Shown here: positions 6,527-13,306 of the stretch, in pieces
Layout: each line of letters opens with the position of its first letter
Position numbering within the stretch: position 1 is the first letter of the stretch
NCBI GenBank assembly: GCA_934216155.1
Contig: CAKQBK010000051.1
Location: 1 to 19,339 of the forward strand
Length of the DNA: 19,339 bases
Origin: an uncultured Dialister sp.
GTDB lineage: Bacteria > Bacillota > Negativicutes > Veillonellales > Dialisteraceae
Reading direction: 5' to 3'
Made by a program: the position numbers and the translations under genes
The notes under the pieces: generated by a model
Databases searched by the model: none
What the model was told of the DNA's origin: nothing
The model's input: only the letters and a program-made list of their open reading frames with translations

Positions 6527-8251
6527 TTGTTAGCATCCAGATTATATAGCCCAACTCTTAGAGAACTGCCGGCCGATGCGGTGGTTATGTCCCATAAATA
6601 CATGCTGAAAGCAGGCATGATGCGTAAGATTGCCAATGGTACTTATGCATACTTGCCACTGGCTTTCCGTTCTATCCAGAAGGTAGAAAATATTATCCGC
6701 GAGGAAATCAATAAGACTGGCGCACAGGAAATCCTGATGCCGATCGTGCAGCCTGCTGAAATTTGGCAGAATAGCGGTCGTTGGAATGTGTACGGGGAAG
6801 AAATGTTTAAGCTTCAGGATCGTCATGGCAGAGATTATTGCCTGGGACCGACTCATGAAGAATTGGTGACTACTTTGGTTTCTATGGATACATCTTCTTA
6901 CAAGCAGCTTCCGGTGTCTGTGTACCAGATTCAGAACAAGTACAGAGATGAAAAGCGTCCTCGTTTCGGCCTCATGCGCAGCCGTGAGTTCATCATGAAG
7001 GATGGATACACCTTTGATATGGACCAGGAAGGCTTGGATAAGCAGTACAAGCTCATGTATGATGCGTACTATCGTATTTTCACCCGTTGCGGTCTGAATT
7101 TCCGTCCGGTTATTGCTGACTCCGGTGCTATCGGCGGCAATGCGTCTCATGAATTTGAAGTGCTGGCTGATTCTGGCGAAGCAGATATTGTATATTGTAA
7201 GGATTGTGATTTCGCTGCCAATATTGAAGCAGTAGAACCAAATACTTTGAAATGTGATATTCACAATGATAAGGAAAAGGAATTGGTGGCTACTCCGGGA
7301 CAGCATACCATTCAGATGGTTTGTGATTATCTTCATGCGCCGGTGGAACAGTCTGTGAAGGCTGTGGTGTACAAGCTGGATGACACAGTGGTACTGGCTA
7401 TGGTTCGCGGGGACCACGAAGTGAATGAAGTGAAGCTGCAGAATCTCTATGGTGCCATCAATGTGGATATGGCATCCGAAGAAGACTTGGAACGTTGCGG
7501 TCTCGTTGCTGGTTATATCAGCCCAATTGGTCTCAAGAAGGTAGACCATTTCGATATCGTCTGCGACGCATCTGTCATGGAAATGCAGGATGCTTGCTGC
7601 GGTGGCAACCAGAAGGATATGCACTATATCCATGTAAACCCGGCTCGTGATTTCGGTGAAGTGAAGGTCGCAACCATTCGCCAGATCGATGCACAGGACG
7701 TTTGCCCTCACTGTGGCGGTCAGATTGTGATTACCAAAGGCATCGAAGTGGGCCAGGTATTCAAACTGGGCACGAAATATAGCGAAGCTCTGGGCGCTAC
7801 TTACTTGGATAACAACGGTAAGTCTCATCCGATGGTGATGGGCTGCTATGGTATCGGTGTCACCAGAACTGTGGCTGCTTCTATCGAACAGAATCACGAT
7901 GACGACGGCATCATTTGGCCGGTAGCTATCGCTCCATATGAAGTGGTCATCGTTCCAGCCAACAACAAGTCTGAAGAAGTGATGGGCGCTGCTCGTGAAC
8001 TCTATGAAAGCATGGAAGAAAAGGCCGACGAAGTGGTTCTGGATGACCGCAATGAACGAGCTGGTATTAAGTTCAAAGATGCTGATCTCATCGGTTATCC
8101 GGTTCGTGTCACCATTGGTAAGAAATGGCAGCAGTCCGGCAATGTAGAAATTCGTCTCCGTCGTACTGGCGAAACCATCGAAGTACCGCTGTCTGAATGT
8201 AAAGCGAAAGTGATGGAACTTTTGGAAAATCTCCATAAGAATAATCAGTAA
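6527..8251 (+). CDS. proS: Prolyl-tRNA synthetase, bacterial type with editing domain
   Basis: It charges tRNA-Pro with proline in the cytosol and edits Ala-tRNA-Pro. At 574 residues it has the normal length of the bacterial form. Class II motif 2 is at about 138-159 (NKYRDEKRPRFGLMRSREFIMKD). The inserted editing domain spans about 225-405, with VMVRGDHEVNEVKL-like and GGNQKDMHYIHVNP stretches. Motif 3 is GCYGIGVTR (439-447). The anticodon-binding domain runs from about 468 to the end. The start is TTG at 6527, supported by AGGAGG at 6513-6518 eight bases before it and by the family N-terminus (SRLYSPTLRELPADA); no ATG fits. Codons 7 to about 570 contain no TTA, CTA or TCA. No T-box leader was seen, unlike valS. 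Confidence 0.98.
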   Translation: MLASRLYSPTLRELPADAVVMSHKYMLKAGMMRKIANGTYAYLPLAFRSIQKVENIIREEINKTGAQEILMPIVQPAEIWQNSGRWNVYGEEMFKLQDRHGRDYCLGPTHEELVTTLVSMDTSSYKQLPVSVYQIQNKYRDEKRPRFGLMRSREFIMKDGYTFDMDQEGLDKQYKLMYDAYYRIFTRCGLNFRPVIADSGAIGGNASHEFEVLADSGEADIVYCKDCDFAANIEAVEPNTLKCDIHNDKEKELVATPGQHTIQMVCDYLHAPVEQSVKAVVYKLDDTVVLAMVRGDHEVNEVKLQNLYGAINVDMASEEDLERCGLVAGYISPIGLKKVDHFDIVCDASVMEMQDACCGGNQKDMHYIHVNPARDFGEVKVATIRQIDAQDVCPHCGGQIVITKGIEVGQVFKLGTKYSEALGATYLDNNGKSHPMVMGCYGIGVTRTVAASIEQNHDDDGIIWPVAIAPYEVVIVPANNKSEEVMGAARELYESMEEKADEVVLDDRNERAGIKFKDADLIGYPVRVTIGKKWQQSGNVEIRLRRTGETIEVPLSECKAKVMELLENLHKNNQ

Positions 8252-8263
8252 TGACTCTTTTGG

Positions 8264-8445
8264 CGCATAGAGCCAGTTGGCATGATACCTGAGAGGAAAG
8301 GTTAGCCCTTCGGGCGGGTTATGTTCTTTGATTCCCGTGGAGTCAGTTGACGTGGCACGTGATGAGAAAGGGGTGGCCCTTCGGGCAGGTTATAACTCTA
8401 TAATTGGCGTAGAGGTAATTGATCTGTCGGAGGAAGAGATTCTTA
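8264..8445 (+). repeat. Tandem repeat, ~71-bp unit with GCCCTTCGGGC hairpin
   Basis: Each unit reads roughly GAGYCAGTTG, a variable part, GAGRAAAGG, then GCCCTTCGGGC and GGGTTAT or AGGTTAT. The hairpin word occurs at 8305-8315 and 8376-8386, exactly 71 bp apart. A truncated third unit follows from about 8407 (GAGGTAATTGATC). Another unit stands after the next gene, with the hairpin word at 8923-8933. Confidence 0.85.
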
Positions 8446-8535
8446 GGACTCTAAAATGTGCATTTGGACGCTAGCGATATTGTCTCATTTGAGCAACCTG
8501 AGCCGCCTGAGAAACTTGAGTAACTTGTGTAACCT
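8437..8535. repeat. 9-mer palindrome module, copy B2 (left arm reduced)
   Basis: The core GACGCTAGCG is at 8467-8476. CATTT at 8486-8490 replaces CATTC. The right arm has five 9-mers of GAGNAACCT type (8491-8535). The left arm is reduced to about two degenerate units (around 8437-8458). Confidence 0.85.
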
Positions 8536-8558
8536 GTAAATTTATACGAGGTCAGAGA

Positions 8559-8846
8559 ATGAACGAGAAAGAACTAGAGTCGCTGCGACAATCGGTGCAG
8601 GATATTGATCAGAACTTGGCATCTCTTTTGGAGAAGCGGCTCCAGGTGTCTCAGGCCATTGGGAAGCACAAGCTGAAGGCCCGTAAGCCTCTGTATGATG
8701 CGGCCCAGGAGGAAAGACATATTCACGAATTGTCGGAGCTTCTGAAGAAGGCGTCTCAAAGAGGAGATGTCATCAAGTGGGTTCGACGCTTGCGGGATAT
8801 CGGCAGAAAGGTGCAAACTGCGCTGGTGATGAAAGCCGGTAAATGA
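8559..8846 (+). CDS. Chorismate mutase, AroQ type, stand-alone
   Basis: It should convert chorismate to prephenate, the first step toward phenylalanine and tyrosine. The 95-residue protein is an all-helical AroQ domain: residues 1-55 read LRQSVQDIDQNLASLLEKRLQ...AIGKHKLKARKPLYDAAQEERH, the family signature. Arg10, Arg27, Lys38, Asp47 and Glu51 line up with E. coli active-site residues Arg11, Arg28, Lys39, Asp48 and Glu52. The residue equivalent to E. coli Arg51 appears to be Gln50. There is no fused prephenate dehydratase, dehydrogenase or DAHP synthase, so it is monofunctional. ACGAGG lies upstream of the ATG. The gene is embedded in units of a 71-bp repeat and not in an aromatic operon. From codon 6 to its stop it lacks TTA, CTA and TCA codons. 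Confidence 0.9.
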   Translation: MNEKELESLRQSVQDIDQNLASLLEKRLQVSQAIGKHKLKARKPLYDAAQEERHIHELSELLKKASQRGDVIKWVRRLRDIGRKVQTALVMKAGK

Positions 8847-8860
8847 CACTTAGTAGGGAA

Positions 8861-8940
8861 GGTTATACTCTTTGCTATGGCTTGATGCCAATTGGAGTTG
8901 CTGGCTTTATGAGGCAAGGTTAGCCCTTCGGGCAGGTTAT
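8861..8940 (+). repeat. Further unit of the 71-bp repeat after the chorismate mutase gene
   Basis: GGTTATACTCTTTG, GATGCCAATTGGAGTTG, GAGGCAAGGTTAGCCCTTCG and GGCAGGTTAT follow the order of the upstream tandem units. The chorismate mutase gene is thus bracketed by copies of this repeat in the same orientation. Confidence 0.8.
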
Positions 8941-8975
8941 AAAAGGTTATGTGGATTGCATAACCTTTTATAACC
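8935..8975. repeat. Perfect 17-bp inverted repeat
   Basis: GGTTATAAAAGGTTATG (8935-8951) and its exact reverse complement (8959-8975) flank a 7-nt loop. A further partial copy ATAACCTTTTAGAC follows (about 8979-8992), and ATAACCTTTTA recurs near 9034. There is no T-run, so a terminator role is doubtful. It begins inside the last bases of a 71-bp repeat unit. Confidence 0.9.
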
Positions 8976-9093
8976 CTTATAACCTTTTAGACAATCCAAT
9001 GTATCGTAGTTGGGAAAGTAGAAAACATAGAACTATAACCTTTTAAAATAAGGAACTTGGAACTTTTAAGGTGAACGTATACGGAGGAATACC

Positions 9094-11235
9094 ATGGCAG
9101 AGGAACTGAGAGGCATCGTTAGAAAAATCATATTTTCCAGTGCTGATGGTAAGTTCTCTGTATTTCTTCTGGAAGAAAAAGAAAGCAAAAAAGTGGTGAC
9201 CATTGCGTCAAACAGTGGGACACCTTATAGTGGTGAAAGTCTTCTCATGCGGGGGTGCTGGCAAAAGCATCCCCGTTTTGGGATGCAATTCAAAGCCTAT
9301 TCCATGGAAATGGTGAAGCCCGAAGCGATGGAAGAAATGCGGCAATTCTTGGCGTCGGGAATGATTGATGGCATCGGTCCTTCTATGGCGCAGCGCATTG
9401 TTGACAAGTTTGGTAAAGAAACTATGGATGTGCTGGAGAACCATATCGAGGCCCTCTTGGATGTGCCCGGCATCGGACCGAAAAGTTTTGCCAAAATCAA
9501 AGAGTCCTATGCTCAGATTTCCGGTTTGCAGGAGTTGATTCTATTTCTTCAGTCCTTAGGCATTGCGGAGCACTTTGCGGCGGATATGCAAAAGCTATAT
9601 GGCGATGAAGTAATGGACGTGATCGAGCAGGACCCATACCGCATGGTATCGGAAGTGCCGGGACTGGGATTTCGGGAAGTGGACCGCATCGCTCTTGCCA
9701 AGGGGACGGACCCGGAAAATGCGGAACGTATCATCCATGGCATGAATTACATGCTTGCCATCGCCATGGGGCAGGGCCATGCTTGTGTGCCAGAAAATTC
9801 GATTTGTAGAAATACAGCTTCGCTGCTTCACTTGGAACTGGACGTGGTGGGCACTTGCTGCGATGAAGCGGTGGATAATGAAGAAATTCCATCGGTGGTA
9901 TACGATGAGAAACGATATCTCTATTTGCCATTTCTCTATGAAGCAGAAACAGAGTCGACTATTCGAGTGAAGCAGCTGCTGAAGGAAAATAAACTGGGTA
10001 GCGCCAATTTGGCACTGGAACGGTTTGAGCGAGAAAATCACATTCAGCTGGCAGAGGAACAGAAAGAAGCGGTGGAGCAGGCACTGGCGTCAGGACTTAT
10101 GGTGATTACCGGCGGCCCGGGCACCGGGAAGACCACCTTGGTGCGGGCCATCATCACCGCCGCAGAACAGTATGGTTTGCAAGTGCGTCTTATGGCGCCT
10201 ACCGGCCGGGCGGCGAAACGGTTGGCTATTTCCAGTGGTATCGATGCGGACACCATTCATAAAGCACTGGAAGCAGAAATGCGAGACACCGGCGGGACCT
10301 ATTTCAATAAAAACGAATCGGATCCCCTAGAGGCAGATATGGTCATCGTGGACGAAGCGTCCATGATGGATATTTCCCTTTTCTATCATCTGCTGTGTGC
10401 GCTGAAAGAAGGGGCTCGCCTCATTCTGGTGGGAGATGTGGACCAGTTGCCCCCTGTGGGACCCGGTTCGCCGCTTCGTTCGCTTATCGCGTGGGAGCAA
10501 GTGCCAGTGGTGAAACTGATTCATATTTTCCGACAGAAAGACGGCAGTGGCATCATCGAAAATGCAGCCCTCATCCGCGAAGGAGAATTGTGCCATCCCG
10601 ATAAGGCAGGGGAATTTCGCATCATTCCCGTGTCTTCTGAAGAAGATGCGTACCAGAAAGTATTGACCCTTTGCCAGGCCCTTCATTATGGCGATGAAGA
10701 GGGGAAAATGGCCATCCAAGTGCTGTCCCCGATGTATCGCGGCACCTGCGGCGTGGACAATTTGAATCACGCCATTCAGGAAATGATTCATGGACGGAAG
10801 ATTCCCACCGGGGCGTCTCACTTCATGAAAGGCGATAAGGTGATGCAGAAACGGAATGACTACGACAAAGGAGTCTATAACGGTGACACCGGCATTGTGT
10901 GGGCCGTGACGGATAAAAAGATATTCGTCCGTTTCTATGAAAAAGAAGTCACCTATGAAGGAGAAGAAAGAAATAGCCTCCAGCTGGCTTATGCGGCGAC
11001 GGTCCATAAAAGCCAGGGCAGCGAATACGACACAGTCATTTTCGTTCTCCTTCCGACACAGAACATCATGCTCCAAAGAAATCTACTCTACACCGGCGTG
11101 ACCCGTGCGAAAAAGAGCACCATCCTCATCACCACCGATTACGCCTTGGAAAAGGCAGTTACCACCCATGAGACAACCAATCGGTATAGTCTGTTTTTGC
11201 CGTTGCTCAGAGGGGAAGGGGGTAAAAACCGGTAG
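9094..11235 (+). CDS. recD2: RecD2-like ATP-dependent DNA helicase
   Basis: This superfamily 1B 5'-3' helicase of the RecD2/YrrC family acts in DNA repair and replication in bacteria, usually without RecBC partners. At 713 residues it is close to the Deinococcus form. The N-terminal region (1-75) is the family's OB-like part. Helix-hairpin-helix segments follow (GMIDGIGPSMAQRIV, 89-103; LLDVPGIGPKSFAKI, 121-135). Helicase motifs are Walker A GGPGTGKTT (340-348), Walker B DEAS (420-423), motif III VGDVDQLPPVGPGSP (from about 445), KSQGSEYD (639-646) and GVTRAKK (668-674). ACGGAGG precedes the ATG. Codon use is less restricted than in proS or valS. No recB or recC genes are nearby. Confidence 0.96.
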   Translation: MAEELRGIVRKIIFSSADGKFSVFLLEEKESKKVVTIASNSGTPYSGESLLMRGCWQKHPRFGMQFKAYSMEMVKPEAMEEMRQFLASGMIDGIGPSMAQRIVDKFGKETMDVLENHIEALLDVPGIGPKSFAKIKESYAQISGLQELILFLQSLGIAEHFAADMQKLYGDEVMDVIEQDPYRMVSEVPGLGFREVDRIALAKGTDPENAERIIHGMNYMLAIAMGQGHACVPENSICRNTASLLHLELDVVGTCCDEAVDNEEIPSVVYDEKRYLYLPFLYEAETESTIRVKQLLKENKLGSANLALERFERENHIQLAEEQKEAVEQALASGLMVITGGPGTGKTTLVRAIITAAEQYGLQVRLMAPTGRAAKRLAISSGIDADTIHKALEAEMRDTGGTYFNKNESDPLEADMVIVDEASMMDISLFYHLLCALKEGARLILVGDVDQLPPVGPGSPLRSLIAWEQVPVVKLIHIFRQKDGSGIIENAALIREGELCHPDKAGEFRIIPVSSEEDAYQKVLTLCQALHYGDEEGKMAIQVLSPMYRGTCGVDNLNHAIQEMIHGRKIPTGASHFMKGDKVMQKRNDYDKGVYNGDTGIVWAVTDKKIFVRFYEKEVTYEGEERNSLQLAYAATVHKSQGSEYDTVIFVLLPTQNIMLQRNLLYTGVTRAKKSTILITTDYALEKAVTTHETTNRYSLFLPLLRGEGGKNR

Positions 11236-11257
11236 GGATGATTTCGCTGGTGGTTCC

Positions 11258-11330
11258 AGGTTACTCAGGTTGCTAAGGATTCTCAAGTTGCTCAGGTTTC
11301 TCGAATGTGCCAATTAATACTAGCGTAATC
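11258..11330. repeat. 9-mer palindrome module, half copy B3
   Basis: Five 9-mers of AGGTTNCTC type (11258-11302), GAATG (11303-11307) and a degenerate core (ACTAGCGTA at about 11319-11327) are present. The right arm is missing; the sequence continues with CATCATCATTTTGCG and repeat C. Confidence 0.85.
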
Positions 11331-11350
11331 ATAGCATCATCATTTTGCGC

Positions 11351-11473
11351 GGTCGAAATGACGGGGAAGTGCTGAGGCAGTTTGGTGTTTTATAAAAAGA
11401 GGGTATTGGGGTGCTTTATAAGTTGTGCGCCCCCTTCCAGCACTCCTCACTCCTCATTCCTCACTCCTCACTG
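11351..11473 (+). repeat. 122-bp direct repeat family C, copy 2
   Basis: This is the second copy of the repeat at 6216-6337, one base longer, with about 13 substitutions by eye. Both copies lie before a gene on the same strand. Both begin with the CGGTCGAAATGACG word that also occurs in the large palindrome at 12334-12619. Confidence 0.92.
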
Positions 11474-11541
11474 CTTTTATTTCTAATCCATAAATCCCAG
11501 TTACCAGTCACCAGTCACCGCTTTCCAAAAAAGGAGGTCCC

Positions 11542-12192
11542 ATGAATCTTCTCGCCGAATTTCTTGAACTCCTCTATCCTACCTGTTGCCCCGCTTGCGG
11601 GGAAGTGACGGATCCAAAGACGGTGTGGTGCGAGGCTTGTCTACGGCCTTTATGGAATCCGCGGCTTATCAATTCTTCTTTCACGGACCACCTATCAGGG
11701 TGCTATACCTTGTGCAATTATGAAGGGGCCATCCGGAAATGCCTTATCCAGTTGAAATACAATGGCCGGGTGGGGCAGAAGCGGATATTTCCACCGCTGC
11801 TGGATAAATTTCCCTGGTGGGACCGATTGGACATATGCGACCTGGTGATGCCAGTGCCACTATCAAAGAAACGAAAGAAGGAAAGAGCCTACAACCAGAC
11901 CGATAAGATATTTCAAGACTGGATGATTTCCCATGGATGGCACTATGCAGCAGATGGGCTCGTTCGTTTCCGGAATACCCATGTTCAGTCTCTCCTTTCT
12001 AAGCAGGAACGGTATGACAATATCAAAGGCGCTTTTCATATTTCACCAGATATGGACGTGAAAGGAAAGACTGTCCTCGTGGTGGATGACATTTACACCA
12101 CCGGAGCCACCATGGAAGCGGTGGCCCACGAACTGAAACGGGCTGGGGCAGAAAAGGTGATGGGACTCACTATGGCTAGTGGAGCGAGCTAA
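11542..12192 (+). CDS. comF: ComF-family phosphoribosyltransferase-like protein
   Basis: The 216-residue ComF-type protein is linked in other bacteria to uptake of single-stranded DNA during transformation. The N-terminal zinc finger has CCPAC (15-19) and CEAC (30-33). The C-terminal phosphoribosyltransferase fold shows the PRPP-binding signature VLVVDDIYTTGAT (178-190), and VMPVPLSKKRKKERAYNQ lies in the middle, typical of the family. AAGGAGG precedes the ATG by five bases. Neighbours are recD2 upstream and the valS leader downstream. No other competence gene is in the window, so a role in transformation is inferred from the family only. Confidence 0.92.
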   Translation: MNLLAEFLELLYPTCCPACGEVTDPKTVWCEACLRPLWNPRLINSSFTDHLSGCYTLCNYEGAIRKCLIQLKYNGRVGQKRIFPPLLDKFPWWDRLDICDLVMPVPLSKKRKKERAYNQTDKIFQDWMISHGWHYAADGLVRFRNTHVQSLLSKQERYDNIKGAFHISPDMDVKGKTVLVVDDIYTTGATMEAVAHELKRAGAEKVMGLTMASGAS

Positions 12193-12193
12193 A

Positions 12194-12804
12194 AGGCAGT
12201 TAGAAGTGAGAAGTTAGAAATGGTGGTGGCGGCGCATAAAATTTGGAAGCGCCGCATTTTTATTTGAAGGTTTCTCAGGTTGCTCAAGGTTCTCAGGTTT
12301 CTCAGGTTCTTCGAACGTGCTGCTATCCGTACCCGTCATTTCGACCGGTCGTATTTGTGCGAAATGAAATATATGATATAAAACTGGATGTATCGGAGAG
12401 TGGAGAAATCTTAAAGCACTAGCGGTAAGGGCTTTCTGATTCAAATCATAACGGTGATGCAATATTTCGAGTGATGCGAGAAAGGCAACTCTAACGAGCT
12501 ACCGTGACATGTGTCATTAAGCCGTTACCGCTAGTGCTGCGAGATTTCTCCACTCAGGGATCCAAATCATTTCAATACTTTTATTTCATTTCGCACAAAT
12601 GTGATCGGTTGAAATGACGAATACGATTAGAAGCACATTCGAGAAAACCTGAGAACCTTTAGAACCCTCAGAACCTTTAGAACCTTTAGAACCTTTAGAA
12701 TCCTGAGCAACCTGAGAAACTTAATATATAAAAATGCAGCGCTTCCAATTTTGATGCGCCGCCACCACCATTACTCATTCCTAATTTCTCATTTCTAATT
12801 GCTG
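12194..12804. repeat. ~600-bp nested palindrome
   Basis: Four sets of inverted arms enclose one another. Outer arms 12219-12263 and 12728-12772 match at 42 of 45 positions (AATGGTGGTGGCGGCGCAT...). Next come 9-mer arms: five units at 12268-12312 with GAACG, and nine units at 12641-12722 preceded by CATTC. Then 12334-12370 and 12583-12619 match at about 33 of 37 (CGTCATTTCGACCGG...). The innermost pair 12398-12434 and 12519-12555 matches at 33 of 37 (GAGTGGAGAAATCT...CACTAGCGGTAA). The loop is about 84 nt. Low-complexity TTAGAAATGAGAAATTAG-like arms extend the symmetry outward on both sides. There is no coding potential. Confidence 0.95.
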
Positions 12805-12812
12805 GTTCCCTC

Positions 12813-12841
12813 TTGCAATTCGATGTCATCCCTGCTATTAT
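12813..12841 (+). promoter_or_regulatory. Extended -10 promoter for the valS leader
   Basis: TTGCAA (12813-12818), a 17-bp spacer and TATTAT (12836-12841) with TGC just before it form an extended -10 promoter. An overlapping TATAAT at 12839-12844 gives a poorer 20-bp spacing. Transcription would start near 12848, just before the T-box leader and directly after the large palindrome. Confidence 0.7.
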
Positions 12842-12849
12842 AATGTGGT

Positions 12850-13070
12850 ATAGCAAAAAGCGAAGATGGGAAGAAGCTATGAAGTTTCCTCTTAGAGAGC
12901 CGTTGATGGTGGGAAGGCGGCAGGAAGGACATAGTAGGTCACCCCGGAGCTGACAGCGAGATCTGTCCGTGGCGCACGTTACGCGAATCGAGCGATCATA
13001 CGATGTATGATTATTTAGGTGGTACCGCGGAAGCACTCTTTCGTCCTATGTGGATGAAGGAGTTTTTTAT
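12850..13070 (+). promoter_or_regulatory. T-box leader, valine-specific, with terminator
   Basis: This leader senses uncharged tRNA-Val and controls valS by antitermination. Visible parts are a stem I region with GAGAGCCGTTGATGGTGGGAA (distal loop, about 12896-12916), the specifier GTC at 12938-12940 followed by ACCCCGGAGC, and the T-box AGGTGGTACCGCGG at 13017-13030. The tRNA-pairing bulge lies in this last motif. The terminator has ACTCTTTCGTCC (13035-13046) pairing with GGATGAAGGAGT (13052-13063), followed by a T run to 13068. The specifier codon agrees with the downstream gene. Confidence 0.93.
13035..13068 (+). terminator. T-box terminator of valS
   Basis: A 12-bp stem with a 5-nt loop (TATGT) is followed by six T. 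The upstream arm follows the T-box sequence directly, as required for the competing antiterminator. Confidence 0.9.
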
Positions 13071-13079
13071 TTTGGTTAA

Positions 13080-13283
13080 GTAGTTGATGGTTGTTAGTTG
13101 TTGGTTGTGGGTTTACACTCCGTGTTCATATTTCTTAACCTAGCACAATACAAAGTCTCATTGGTTTAGGGTTTAAGGGTTACATGATATCGCAAACCTT
13201 AAACCCCAAACCAATGGGAGTTTGAAATCTGTACTAATGAAATATAAGGGCACGGGATATAAACCCCAGTAACCAACAACAAG
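13080..13283. repeat. Palindrome inside the valS leader
   Basis: GTTGATGGTTGTTAGTTG-like sequence at 13080-13114 is mirrored by AACCCCAGTAACCAACAAC at 13261-13283. ACTCCGTGTTCATATTTC near 13116-13134 is mirrored by GAAATATAAGGGCACGGG near 13239-13256. The inner arm AGTCTCATTGGTTTAGGG to GGGTT (13154-13181) pairs with 13195-13223. It lies between the T-box terminator and the valS ribosome binding site, so it is part of the readthrough mRNA. Confidence 0.88.
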
Positions 13284-13306
13284 TATTTAATTAGGAGTTG
13301 AAATCA

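Larger units (their letters stand above)
8252..8558. other. Intergenic region with 71-bp tandem repeat and a partial 9-mer palindrome
   Basis: No gene is seen. Two full units of a ~71-bp repeat (8264-8406) and a truncated third are followed by a partial copy of the ACGCTAGCGT palindrome module (8437-8535). The ribosome binding site of the next gene (ACGAGG) is at about 8546-8551. No clear terminator for proS was found. Confidence 0.75.
11236..11541. other. 306-bp intergenic region: half palindrome module joined to direct repeat C
   Basis: No gene is seen. A half copy of the 9-mer module (11258-11330) runs directly into copy 2 of the 122-bp repeat (11351-11473). CAGTTACCAGTCACCAGTCACC-type sequence follows near 11498-11519. 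AAGGAGG at about 11531-11537 serves the next gene. No terminator for recD2 was recognised. Confidence 0.75.

Noticed and set aside
12643..12722. Possible CRISPR array or satellite
   Set aside because: The 9-bp units have no spacers and form one arm of a palindrome; no cas genes are present.
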